From NCBI RefSeq assembly GCF_010671595.1, contig NZ_JAABOP010000001.1, forward strand, positions 1,612,001 to 1,676,000: DNA of 64,000 nucleotides, written 5' to 3'. This document shows positions 42,820 through 51,264 of this stretch, in pieces. The notes below the pieces were generated by a model that had not been told where the DNA came from, searched no databases, and saw only the letters and a program-made list of their open reading frames with translations. The stretch is from Muriicola jejuensis (GTDB lineage: Bacteria; Bacteroidota; Bacteroidia; Flavobacteriales; Flavobacteriaceae). Position 1 is the first letter of the stretch; each line of letters begins with the position of its first letter. Both the position numbers and the translations under genes were made by a program.

Positions 42820-43920
42820 CTAGTGATCCCTTGCAGCCACTTTCCAGGACCCGGTGATCCTGCCCTTCTCAACCGTAAGCGCTGCGGGATATTTAGCCAC
42901 CGTGGGGCAGATATGCATCGGAATGGCATAAAACACGGTTCCAATTGGGATATCGGGAGCATCCTTTGTCCTCAGAACGAGATGTTCTTCGCTTTGACCG
43001 ATCTGCTCTGCAGATTCCATCCCAAGGATCCTAACCCGGGGAAAGTCCATTTCCGGGGCCACTGATTTGTGCCCGAGGTCGAGACACAGGATTCCCTCTG
43101 CAGGTTTGCTTATCACCCGGGTCAGGAGCACAGCTGCCACCCGGAATTCCATTTCGGAAAAAGATTCGCCATAACGCGCGTCCCAGAGCAGGGTGGTCCC
43201 CGGGCTGGCGATGACCCCTTGCCGTTTTGCATGGACAGGGAAACTGGGGGATCCTCCGGCAATCACCTCATTTACGGGTAGCCCCGACTTTTTGAGTTCG
43301 GTTTTCATACAGGTCACGCTTTCAAAAACTCTGTCACATTCCTCCTTTTGCTTTACGAGGTCGGGATTGCGAATATGACCGTCATAGGCGTGCAACCCGG
43401 CTGGGTTGAGGGCAACGTGATCATGGATCATTTTGTAGAGGGCGAGGGCCTCTTCGGAAGGCTTGATCCCTGTCCGGTCCATCCCTACATTGAGGTCGAG
43501 ATAAAGCGTTGCTTTTAACCCCCTTTCCTTCGCCTGTGATCCGATGTCCTTTACGCTGGTCTCATGATCGACCAGGGTGGAGAATTTCGTTTGGGGAAAG
43601 CGATCCATAAGATCGAGGAATCTTTTGATGTTGGGGCCTACAGGCTGCATGGCCAGGAGTACATCCGGTGCCTTGCAGGTTCCGAGTAATTCGGCTTCTG
43701 CGATAGTAGCGCATTTGAATTTATTAATCCCGTACTTCAGTTGGAGTTCAACCACCTCAGCCATCTTATGGGTCTTGATATGAGGTCGGAGTTTATCAGC
43801 TCCGCCTGTCATCCTGATCATGGTTGCGATATTCTCTTTCACGCGTTGGGGATAGATCAGCAGGGATGGACTCGGGACCTTCTCCTCCTCGTCAATCCTG
43901 TACCAGGCTTTTTCTTGCAT
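42820..43920 (-). CDS. D-threonine aldolase/D-serine dehydratase-like PLP enzyme
   Basis: This 366-aa fold-type III PLP enzyme has the cofactor Lys in LRPHIKTHK (about residue 48), preceded by the SPSLLIYPQRVKENI segment. The C-terminal metal site HxC is present (AIPMHICPTVA). Members cleave D-threonine to glycine and acetaldehyde or deaminate D-serine-type substrates, with a divalent metal. It is the last gene of GntP-RidA-D-TA on the minus strand, beside a divergent PLP aminotransferase-fold gene. This suggests uptake and breakdown of a hydroxylated D-amino acid. Confidence 0.85.
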   Translation of the reverse strand: MQEKAWYRIDEEEKVPSPSLLIYPQRVKENIATMIRMTGGADKLRPHIKTHKMAEVVELQLKYGINKFKCATIAEAELLGTCKAPDVLLAMQPVGPNIKRFLDLMDRFPQTKFSTLVDHETSVKDIGSQAKERGLKATLYLDLNVGMDRTGIKPSEEALALYKMIHDHVALNPAGLHAYDGHIRNPDLVKQKEECDRVFESVTCMKTELKKSGLPVNEVIAGGSPSFPVHAKRQGVIASPGTTLLWDARYGESFSEMEFRVAAVLLTRVISKPAEGILCLDLGHKSVAPEMDFPRVRILGMESAEQIGQSEEHLVLRTKDAPDIPIGTVFYAIPMHICPTVAKYPAALTVEKGRITGSWKVAARDH

Positions 43921-43930
43921 AGAATATTGT

Positions 43931-44395
43931 TTAATGCAGTTGGAACATCGCTTCGATCTCTACAGCTACCTGCCCCGGCAAAGTCATCCCCACGGCACTT
44001 CGGACCCCCACTCCGTTTTCCATTCCGAAGATATCCGCCATCAGTTCGCTGAACCCGTTGATCACCAGGGGGTGCTGGTCGAAATCCGGTGTAGAATTCA
44101 CCATTCCCAGGGTCTTTACCAGCCTTTTCACCCGATCGATCTCACCGAAGTGTCTGATGATGGTTGACAGCATGGTGAGGCCCACCTGCTCTGCGGCTAG
44201 TTTGGCTTCTCCAAGGCTCATGGTTTCACCCACTTTACCCGTGATGTAGGTACCGTCGCTCTTCATGGGTCCCTGTCCGGAAACATAGAGAAACCCGTCA
44301 AGGACCAGTACAGGTTTATAGAGGCCCGCAGGGGGAGGTGCAGGGGGCAGGACCAGGCCCAGGTCCTTGATGCGTTGTGAAGGGAGATTACTCAT
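43931..44395 (-). CDS. RidA family protein
   Basis: This 154-aa protein of the YjgF/YER057c/UK114 family hydrolyses reactive enamine or imine intermediates released by PLP enzymes. The core LYVSGQGPMKSDGTYITGKVG and C-terminal VRSAVGMTLPGQVAVEIEAM (about 125-147) are typical. The catalytic-type Arg is in VRSAVG. ATG 44395 is preferred over an upstream TTG that would overlap gntP. Its position next to a D-amino-acid PLP enzyme suits clean-up of that enzyme's product. Confidence 0.88.
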   Translation of the reverse strand: MSNLPSQRIKDLGLVLPPAPPPAGLYKPVLVLDGFLYVSGQGPMKSDGTYITGKVGETMSLGEAKLAAEQVGLTMLSTIIRHFGEIDRVKRLVKTLGMVNSTPDFDQHPLVINGFSELMADIFGMENGVGVRSAVGMTLPGQVAVEIEAMFQLH

Positions 44396-44405
44396 GGTTT
44401 TATCT

Positions 44406-45722
44406 TTAAACAAATTGATTCAAAATAAGAACCCCGAACAGCCCGGTCAATCCTACGGTAGTTTCCATAAGGGTCCAGCTGCGAAGGGTATCGCGGACAG
44501 AAAGATTGAAGTATTCTTTAAAAAGCCAGAAGCCGCTGTCATTTACATGAGACAACATCAGGCTGCCTGAACCTATGGCCAGGACCATGAGTTCCGGGCT
44601 GACTCCCGTGGTCTGGATCATGGGGAGCACTATACCGGCCGCTGTCAGTCCAGCCACGGTGGCCGATCCCACACAGACACGGATGACGGTGGCTATAGCC
44701 CAGGCGAGCAGCAAGGGGGAGATCGCTGAGCCTTTGAGGAGGTCTGCGATATATTCACTTACCCCACTTTCTGTCAGAACCTCTTTCAGGGCACCGGCAC
44801 CTGCAATGATCAGCAGGACCATGGTGATCCCCGCTATGGATTCGCCCACTGAATCCATCAATTCTTTCATCTTTTTCCCCCTTGAAATCCCCAGGGAGAA
44901 GATGGCAAAGATCACAGACAACAACATGGCGATCACCGGATTACCCAGGAAGTTCAGGATCTTGCTAAACCAGAGTTCCGGAGGCAGGAATAAATCTGCA
45001 AGGGTGCCCAGGGAGATCAGGATAACCGGCATAAGCGCTGTGAGAATGCTGATCCCGGTACCCGGCATTTCAGCTTCGGTAAGTGGCCTTAGGTTCACGA
45101 ATTCCTTCAGGGGTGAAGCCTTGATGTGTTTCAGGGTACGGGAGAATACGGGTCCGCCGAGTACTATGGCCGGGATAGCTACGATAATGCCGTATACCAG
45201 CGTTTTACCCAGGTCTGCCCCGAACATGGTCGAAATGGCAGTAGGGGCGGGATGAGGGGGCAGGTACCCATGGGTGACGGAAAGGGAGGCGAGCATCGGC
45301 ATCCCGACATACAGCAGAGGCAAACCTGTTGCAGCCGCTACCGTAAAGACCAGGGGAACCAGGATCACGAACCCAACGGTATAGAACATGGGAATACCGA
45401 CAATAAAACCCGTGAGCACTACTGCCCACTGAATATTTTTCAGTCCAAACCGACTTATGAGTTTGGAAGTAATTCGCTGAGCAGCACCGCTATCGGCAAC
45501 CAACTTGCCCAGCATGGCTCCCAATCCAAGGATAATCACCAAAAAGCCTAGGGTGTTGCCAATACCCTTCTGAATGGAATCGACCACCTGTATAAGATCC
45601 ATCCCCTGGGCGATGCCCACGAAGAGAGATACGAGTATGAAGGTGATAAATGGGTTGAGTTTCCACCAGGCGATGAGCAGGAAGAGGATAAGGATTCCGG
45701 TAATGACTATGAGCAAGGGCAT
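44406..45722 (-). CDS. GntP-family permease
   Basis: This 438-aa proton symporter of the gluconate:H+ (GntP) family has about 12 membrane helices. Typical segments are GMDLIQVVDSIQKGIGNTLGFLVIILGLGAMLGKL near residue 40 and PPHPAPTAIS (about 155). GntP relatives carry gluconate, fructuronate, D-serine or glycerate. Its operon with RidA and a D-threonine aldolase-like enzyme makes a D-serine or hydroxy-acid substrate plausible. Confidence 0.88.
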   Translation of the reverse strand: MPLLIVITGILILFLLIAWWKLNPFITFILVSLFVGIAQGMDLIQVVDSIQKGIGNTLGFLVIILGLGAMLGKLVADSGAAQRITSKLISRFGLKNIQWAVVLTGFIVGIPMFYTVGFVILVPLVFTVAAATGLPLLYVGMPMLASLSVTHGYLPPHPAPTAISTMFGADLGKTLVYGIIVAIPAIVLGGPVFSRTLKHIKASPLKEFVNLRPLTEAEMPGTGISILTALMPVILISLGTLADLFLPPELWFSKILNFLGNPVIAMLLSVIFAIFSLGISRGKKMKELMDSVGESIAGITMVLLIIAGAGALKEVLTESGVSEYIADLLKGSAISPLLLAWAIATVIRVCVGSATVAGLTAAGIVLPMIQTTGVSPELMVLAIGSGSLMLSHVNDSGFWLFKEYFNLSVRDTLRSWTLMETTVGLTGLFGVLILNQFV

Positions 45723-45821
45723 CGGCAGGTCTTCTTGCAGGGCGGTGTTTAAGCATTAAATATACCAATTTGAACAGAACTAAATGATCAATTTTTTATA
45801 TTGTAGGAGAAACTGGCCATC

Positions 45822-47084
45822 ATGGATAAGCGATCTTTCTTGCGCAAAATGGGTCAGGCCGCCCTGGCGACCCCTTTTCTGCCTTTGACCCTTCATTCCC
45901 AGAACAAGGAATACCAGGGCACCTATGATCTGGAGGACGAGGAAGAGTTCTGGCAGAGGATACGGCTGGATTACGCTCTGAAACCCGACTATATCAACCT
46001 GGAGAACGGGTATTACAATATCGCCCCTGTCCCTACCATACAGAAATTTCACAGGCATATTGAGCAGGTGAATTACGAAGGGTCCTATTACATGCGGACC
46101 GTACAATGGACCAATAAGAACAGGATCGCTGCCCGCCTGGCAGGACTTGTAGGCTGTTCACCCGAGGAACTGATCATTACCAGAAACACCACTGAATCCC
46201 TCGACATGATCATAGGGGGTTACCCCTGGAGAGAAGGAGACGAAGCCGTTTTTGCAGTGCAGGATTACGGGGCGATGAGGGAACATTTCAAACTGATCGC
46301 CAATCGGTACGGGGTAGTAAACAAGACGATCTCTCTGCCCAACCATCCGGCAAATGATGAAGAGATTGTATCCCTATACGAAGCTCAGATCACCCCGAGG
46401 ACCAGATTGCTGATGGTTTGCCATATGGTCAATATCACCGGGCAGATCCTGCCGATCAGGAAGATCTGTGACATGGCCCACAGGCATGGTGTGGAGGTCA
46501 TGGTAGACGGAGCGCATTGCGTGGGTCATATTCAGGTGAACCTCGAGGAACTCCACTGTGATTACTACGGGTCTAGTCTCCACAAATGGCTGAGTACCCC
46601 CCTGGGTGCCGGCCTGCTATACGTGTCTAAAAAGAACATTTCCAAGATCTGGCCCCTGCTGGCTGAACACCACAGGGAACCGGATGACATCCGTCGCCTG
46701 AACCACATTGGAACCCATCCGGTCCACACGGACCTCACTATTAATGACGCTATGGATTACCTGGAACTCATCGGGATGGAGCGAAAGGAAAACAGGTTGA
46801 GATATTTGCAGAGATACTGGAGTGATGCCCTCAGGGACACAGAGCACGTGGTGATCAATACCCCTCTGGAAATGCACAGAAGCTGTGGGATAGCCAATGT
46901 GGGGATTGCCCATATGAAACCGGCGGACCTCTCCAAAGCCCTGTTTGATGAATTCGGCATATTTACGGTAGCCATTGATCAGGATAACGTGAAAGGTTGC
47001 AGGATCACGCCAAATGTGTACACGACCACTGCGGAGCTGGATGTGTTCATAAAGGCCGTAAAAGAGCTGGCCGGGAGGGTTTAG
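45822..47084 (+). CDS. Class V aminotransferase-fold PLP protein with Tat-like signal
   Basis: This 420-aa isopenicillin-N-epimerase/cysteine-desulfurase-like protein has the PLP Lys in SSLHKWLSTPLGAG (about residue 252) and the ligand segment VMVDGAHCVGHI (about 226). The N-terminus DKRSFLRKMGQAALATPFLPL resembles a twin-arginine signal with KR in place of RR, so export is possible. It is divergent from the GntP-RidA-D-TA operon across 99 bp and likely belongs to the same pathway. Substrate unknown. Confidence 0.83.
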   Translation: MDKRSFLRKMGQAALATPFLPLTLHSQNKEYQGTYDLEDEEEFWQRIRLDYALKPDYINLENGYYNIAPVPTIQKFHRHIEQVNYEGSYYMRTVQWTNKNRIAARLAGLVGCSPEELIITRNTTESLDMIIGGYPWREGDEAVFAVQDYGAMREHFKLIANRYGVVNKTISLPNHPANDEEIVSLYEAQITPRTRLLMVCHMVNITGQILPIRKICDMAHRHGVEVMVDGAHCVGHIQVNLEELHCDYYGSSLHKWLSTPLGAGLLYVSKKNISKIWPLLAEHHREPDDIRRLNHIGTHPVHTDLTINDAMDYLELIGMERKENRLRYLQRYWSDALRDTEHVVINTPLEMHRSCGIANVGIAHMKPADLSKALFDEFGIFTVAIDQDNVKGCRITPNVYTTTAELDVFIKAVKELAGRV

Positions 47085-47135
47085 CAGGGACAATTCAGCC
47101 ATAACAGCGCGTCCCCCTTTCTCTATGTTCCAAAA

Positions 47136-47155
47136 CTGATATTAATCATAGTTAC
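47136..47155 (+). promoter_or_regulatory. Crp/Fnr-like site upstream of the DoxX gene
   Basis: CTGATATTAATCATAGTTAC contains the perfect palindrome TGAT-ATTA-ATCA (centre 47142.5). Flanking C and TAGTT are shared with the nifJ and tonB sites. Confidence 0.65.
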
Positions 47156-47171
47156 TCTGGGTCTTTGCCTT

Positions 47172-47179
47172 TAGTTTTG
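47172..47179 (+). promoter_or_regulatory. -7 element of the DoxX-Gfo/Idh operon
   Basis: TAGTTTTG is a perfect TAnnTTTG starting 29.5 bp from the centre of the palindrome. Predicted leader about 70 nt. Confidence 0.65.
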
Positions 47180-47253
47180 AATGTTTAACCTCTGAAGTAG
47201 CATCGATATCCATATTCGAACAACTGTAGAAATCATAATCAAAATTCAAATCC

Positions 47254-47748
47254 ATGACCGAATTACTACAAAGGGAACCATTGCTTAAAAGCGTGGTTTT
47301 TTTGCGTATTCTCATCGGGTGGCACTTTCTGTATGAAGGGGTCATCAAACTTTTTAATCCCGACTGGACTGCCTTCGGATACCTGGCTACGGCCCAGGGT
47401 CCCTTCAGGTCGCTTTTTATCGCTCTCACAGGGGAAGGGACCATCGGGTGGGTGGATACGCTGAACACGATCACCCTGATCTTTATCGGAATTACCCTTA
47501 TCCTCGGAATTTTCGAAAAATGGGGAGCTATCGCAGGGATGGTCCTTCTGCTGATGTACTATTTTGCGCATCCCCCCTTTCCGTGGCTCGAACAGCGCAA
47601 CGTAGAAGGGAGTTACTGGTTCGTCAATAAGAATCTGATAGAGCTGGCCGCCTTGTGGGTATTGTACCAGATTCCTACCAGTTCGTATTTCGGACTGAAT
47701 TACCTCCTTAAAAGAGAACACAAAACCATCAAAACCCCTCAATCATGA
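47254..47748 (+). CDS. DoxX-family membrane protein
   Basis: This 164-aa protein has four membrane helices and the DoxX-type start VVFLRILIGWHFLYEGVIKL (residues 13-32). DoxX-family proteins are membrane components of oxidoreductase systems, sometimes quinone-linked. Its last codons overlap the start of a Gfo/Idh oxidoreductase (ATGA), a pairing I recall from Bacteroidota; it may help to re-oxidise that enzyme or shuttle electrons. It is under a promoter with the Crp/Fnr-like site. Confidence 0.83.
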   Translation: MTELLQREPLLKSVVFLRILIGWHFLYEGVIKLFNPDWTAFGYLATAQGPFRSLFIALTGEGTIGWVDTLNTITLIFIGITLILGIFEKWGAIAGMVLLLMYYFAHPPFPWLEQRNVEGSYWFVNKNLIELAALWVLYQIPTSSYFGLNYLLKREHKTIKTPQS

Positions 47749-49328
47749 AATGGACAAGAAGAGATATGCTAAAAGGCCTGGGCGGCCTGCCCATCCTGGG
47801 ATCGATATGGTGGGCCGGCGCAGCCAATGCGCTGGTTAAAAGCAAGGACCGGTCCGAGATCCTGGAGAGGCTAAAGATCGAACCATCCCTTCCTAATGCC
47901 CTGCCCGAGATCGGGGGAGACCCTATCCGCATAGGGATCATCGGTTTTGGTATCAGGGGAGAACAGCTCTGCAGGGCCCTGGGGTTCGCTACCGGGGAGT
48001 GGCTTGAAATGATGAAGGAAGAGGAGCGCCTCAACGGGAATACACAGTTAAAAGAATTCCTGGAACAGGAAAAACTGAATCTCAGGATAGCCGGAGTATG
48101 CGATATTTTTGACGTACGGGCAGAAAATGCCATTGCTTCGTTTTCCACTCCGGACAACAAGGTGAAACGGTATTCTACTTATCAGGAAATGATCCGAAGC
48201 GGGGAGGTGGATGCCGTGATCATCGCCACCCCGGACCACTGGCATGCACCTATGTCTATAGAGGCCCTTGAAAACGATGTCCACGTATATGTGGAAAAAC
48301 CTATGACACACACCATAGAGGAGACCTACCGGCTAAGGGATGCGGCTAGGAATTCAAAAGCCCACCTCATGGTCGGTCACCAGCACCGTCAGACCCTCAG
48401 TTTTAAGACCGCCAGTGATATCATAGATAAAAAAGTCCTGGGCCATGTTTCGGTGGTACAGACGTTTACGAACAGGAATGATGACAACGGCGCCTGGAAT
48501 TACGATATACACGAAAAGGCGAACGAACAGACCATTGACTGGCAGCAGTTCCTGGGCAGCGCGCCCCAGATTCCATTCAACAAGAACCACTTCTTCCGCT
48601 GGAGGAAATGGTGGGCCTATGGGTCAGGCCTGTCGGGCGATTTGCTGACGCATGATTACGACCGACTCAATTGCGTGCTCAATATGGGCATCCCCAAATA
48701 CGTTACTGCCTCCGGGGGAATATATACCCACAACGACGGCCGGAATGTCCCTGACGTGCTCCAGGTGAATATGGATTTCCCGGATTTCAGCACGGGCAGT
48801 ACCCAGGCCCCGGGTAAAGAAAAGGGGATGACCTTCACCTACAATGCCACGCTGGGAAATGGTTATAACCGACCAACCATACTCATGGGGCACGACGCGT
48901 CCATGGAACTGGGCAATAACCTCACCATATGGCCAGACAGGGGTTCCACCAAATACGCGCAGTTGCTCGAAGAAGGAAAAATGAACCCTGAGACGCCCAT
49001 CTACCATTACAATCCGGGAGCCAATATCCCGGATGCCGTATCCTCGGCTACTTCCCAGTACTTTGCGGATAAGGGCCTGATGTGGACCTATATTGATGGA
49101 GTTCGGGTGAATTCGACCTATCTGCACCTCAGGGAATGGCTGAGTGTTATTCGCAACGGTGGGGATCTGAGCTGTGGGATCAAGGAAGGATTTGATGAGG
49201 CTATCACCGCCCATATGACCGGACTCGCATACAAACTGGGCAGGCGGATAGAATGGGATCCTTTGGCAGAACAGATCGTTCCTATAGAGGATATCGATCT
49301 GGACGAGGTCCTGCTTACCAGCACCTGA
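47745..49328 (+). CDS. Gfo/Idh/MocA oxidoreductase with twin-arginine signal
   Basis: This 527-aa NAD(P)-dependent oxidoreductase probably acts on a sugar or polyol. The Tat signal MKWTRRDMLKGLGG is followed by a hydrophobic stretch ending ANAL. The dinucleotide site IRIGIIGFGIRGEQL begins about residue 64. EKPMTHT (about residue 184) is the catalytic EKP motif. The cofactor would have to be exported with the folded enzyme. It is translationally coupled to the DoxX gene and ends at a clear terminator. Confidence 0.9.
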   Translation: MKWTRRDMLKGLGGLPILGSIWWAGAANALVKSKDRSEILERLKIEPSLPNALPEIGGDPIRIGIIGFGIRGEQLCRALGFATGEWLEMMKEEERLNGNTQLKEFLEQEKLNLRIAGVCDIFDVRAENAIASFSTPDNKVKRYSTYQEMIRSGEVDAVIIATPDHWHAPMSIEALENDVHVYVEKPMTHTIEETYRLRDAARNSKAHLMVGHQHRQTLSFKTASDIIDKKVLGHVSVVQTFTNRNDDNGAWNYDIHEKANEQTIDWQQFLGSAPQIPFNKNHFFRWRKWWAYGSGLSGDLLTHDYDRLNCVLNMGIPKYVTASGGIYTHNDGRNVPDVLQVNMDFPDFSTGSTQAPGKEKGMTFTYNATLGNGYNRPTILMGHDASMELGNNLTIWPDRGSTKYAQLLEEGKMNPETPIYHYNPGANIPDAVSSATSQYFADKGLMWTYIDGVRVNSTYLHLREWLSVIRNGGDLSCGIKEGFDEAITAHMTGLAYKLGRRIEWDPLAEQIVPIEDIDLDEVLLTST

Positions 49329-49352
49329 AAAATCAGAATACACCTTCGACAT

Positions 49353-49381
49353 AAAAGACCTGCTTTCCGGCAGGTTTTTTT
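49353..49381 (+). terminator. Intrinsic terminator after the Gfo/Idh gene
   Basis: ACCTGC (49358-49363) pairs with GCAGGT (49370-49375) around a 6-nt loop. The stem is flanked by an A-run and followed by a T-run, so it may work in both directions. Confidence 0.8.
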
Positions 49382-49419
49382 ATTGAATACCCTGAAATTC
49401 AGTAGTATGGCCTGTAAAA

Positions 49420-49439
49420 CTGACAAATGTCATAGTTAA
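49420..49439 (+). promoter_or_regulatory. Crp/Fnr-like site upstream of tonB
   Basis: CTGACAAATGTCATAGTTAA contains TGACA-AA-TGTCA, which is TGAC-N4-GTCA (centre 49426.5). It matches the nifJ site at 18 of 20 positions. A -7-like TAATTTAA (weak) starts at 49456, again 29.5 bp from the centre. Confidence 0.6.
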
Positions 49440-49482
49440 AGTTTGACAATGGGTCTAATTTAAGGGTACTAAATTCAATGTC

Positions 49483-50205
49483 ATGCAAGTCAAAAAAAAC
49501 CCAAAAGCCGATTTAAATAGAAATAGTAGCCTGTATTTTGTGATTGGGCTCACTATTGTCTTGTTCCTTACCTGGCGTGCCCTGGAATTTAAGTCATATC
49601 CCCAGGATGAATTTGTACGGGATGTGGTCCAGGCCGTGGATGACCTTAAGGAAGATGTTCCTGTAACTGAGATGATCAAGACCACCCCTCCACCCCCACC
49701 TCCTGCTGCCCCGGAAGTGATCGAAGTAGTGGAAGATACCGAAGAGGTTGAGGAGACCGTGATCGAAAGTACAGAGACCAGCCAGGATGCCGTGATCGAA
49801 GAGGTAATAGACGTAGACGATGTGGAAGTTGGAGAAGAGGAAGAAGAGATCGTCGTGCCTTTTGCCATTATTGAGAATGTGCCCGTTTTCCCTGGCTGCG
49901 AATACGCAAAAAATAACGATGAGCGAAAAGCCTGCTTCCAGGAGATGATCCAGAAACACATTGTAAAGGAGTTCACCTATCCCCCTTCCGCGCTTGAGCT
50001 CGGTATCACAGGCAGGGTGTTCGTTCAATTCGTTATTGACTCCAAAGGGAATATCGGTTCTATCCGCATGAGGGGTCCGGACAAAACCCTGGAAAAGGAA
50101 GCACACCGTATAGTTGCTTCACTCCCCAGAATGAAACCGGGCGAGCAAAGGGGCAGACCCGTGTCAGTACCCTACAGTATACCTATCAATTTTGTGATAC
50201 AGTAA
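49483..50205 (+). CDS. TonB-like energy transducer
   Basis: This 240-aa protein has one N-terminal membrane helix (about residues 20-36), a Pro run (PPPPPPAAP, about 68-76) and a long periplasmic linker. The C-terminal TonB domain carries YPPSALELGITGRVFVQFVIDSKG and ends in PINFVIQ. The linker is acidic (Glu/Val-rich) rather than the usual Lys/Pro type. It transfers proton-motive force to outer-membrane receptors, but no receptor gene is adjacent. The promoter carries a Crp/Fnr-like site. Confidence 0.9.
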   Translation: MQVKKNPKADLNRNSSLYFVIGLTIVLFLTWRALEFKSYPQDEFVRDVVQAVDDLKEDVPVTEMIKTTPPPPPPAAPEVIEVVEDTEEVEETVIESTETSQDAVIEEVIDVDDVEVGEEEEEIVVPFAIIENVPVFPGCEYAKNNDERKACFQEMIQKHIVKEFTYPPSALELGITGRVFVQFVIDSKGNIGSIRMRGPDKTLEKEAHRIVASLPRMKPGEQRGRPVSVPYSIPINFVIQ

Positions 50206-50265
50206 ATCTGATCAGAACCTCTTAAAAGATTCATCTCTACGTGTAAAGGCCTGGGTGGGGCCGGG

Positions 50266-51174
50266 TCAGGAGGTGGGTCTTTTTTTATGGTAATCCTTTA
50301 ATTTCTTGGGCCCTTCCAGTACCACCCTGACGATCTGCAGGGTACCGTCCTCCCGGGTGGATATTTGCCATTTGATCAGGGTGATCTCTCCTCCAGAGAC
50401 CTCAATACCCGTGATACTGCGCGGGTGCACACAACTTCCGTCATTGAAGAAGGGGATCTCACCGGGAGATGCGAACCTGGGCCTGTGAGTATGTCCCGCA
50501 ATGGTTAGGATGGAATCATTCTGAAGGATCCATTTCTTGATGCGCCGTTCTACCTTGATCAGTTCCTTGTAATTCTTAGCCGGACTCGTAGGATCTGCTA
50601 TACCCCACACCTGAAGGGGTTTCCACAGGACGCGAACCAGGAAACGTCCCCATCTCCAAAAGGTGTAATTCCACCAGTCGGCCTGGTGTCCGTGCAATAA
50701 AAAGATCTCTTGTCCGGAATCCCGGTGTTTGAGGATAAGGGCCTCGTGAAATGTCAGATCCGGGAAGAGGGGTTTGTCCGTCTCGTCTATGGGATCGAAA
50801 TAGCTGCCTAAGTTCTTCCTTACGTAATCCGGATCCTTGTAGACCATATCGTGGTTGCCCCAGAGCATGTGCAACCGATTTCCCATGTAGAAGTTTCGCA
50901 TCAACAGGTACACATTCTTGTGGGCTTCGAAGAGTTCCTCGAATTTCAGGTTTTCCCAGAGCTCATCCCCGTCTCCAAGCTCGCAGTACTGGTATCCCTC
51001 CTTGTAGTAGTGCCTGAGGGCGTGGAAGTAGATGTTCCTGTTGTTGGCAAAATCGTCTGCAAAACTGTTGTCTCCCCGGTGACAATCACTGAAGAAGATA
51101 AACTTGGAAAAGTCATCGAAAAGCAGGGTTTTGGCATTTCTGTATGCCCTGCTCAGCCTTTTGTTGGAAGACAT
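50266..51174 (-). CDS. Calcineurin-like metallophosphoesterase
   Basis: This 302-aa metallophosphoesterase has all metal-binding blocks: FSDCHRGDN (about residue 28), GDGDELWE (about 62), WGNHDM (about 100), LLHGHQADWW (about 160) and IAGHTHRPRF (about 227). The arrangement resembles LpxH-type UDP-diacylglucosamine diphosphatases and cytoplasmic phosphodiesterases. The substrate is uncertain. It has no signal peptide. It lies alone between tonB and the haloperoxidase operon. Confidence 0.85.
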   Translation of the reverse strand: MSSNKRLSRAYRNAKTLLFDDFSKFIFFSDCHRGDNSFADDFANNRNIYFHALRHYYKEGYQYCELGDGDELWENLKFEELFEAHKNVYLLMRNFYMGNRLHMLWGNHDMVYKDPDYVRKNLGSYFDPIDETDKPLFPDLTFHEALILKHRDSGQEIFLLHGHQADWWNYTFWRWGRFLVRVLWKPLQVWGIADPTSPAKNYKELIKVERRIKKWILQNDSILTIAGHTHRPRFASPGEIPFFNDGSCVHPRSITGIEVSGGEITLIKWQISTREDGTLQIVRVVLEGPKKLKDYHKKRPTS

Positions 51175-51264
51175 AAGTCAGTTTTGCATAAATATCTAAA
51201 AATTCAGGGGATTATTCAGGAAACCAAAATGGATAATAGGAAGGCCCGGCCGGAATATACCTGT

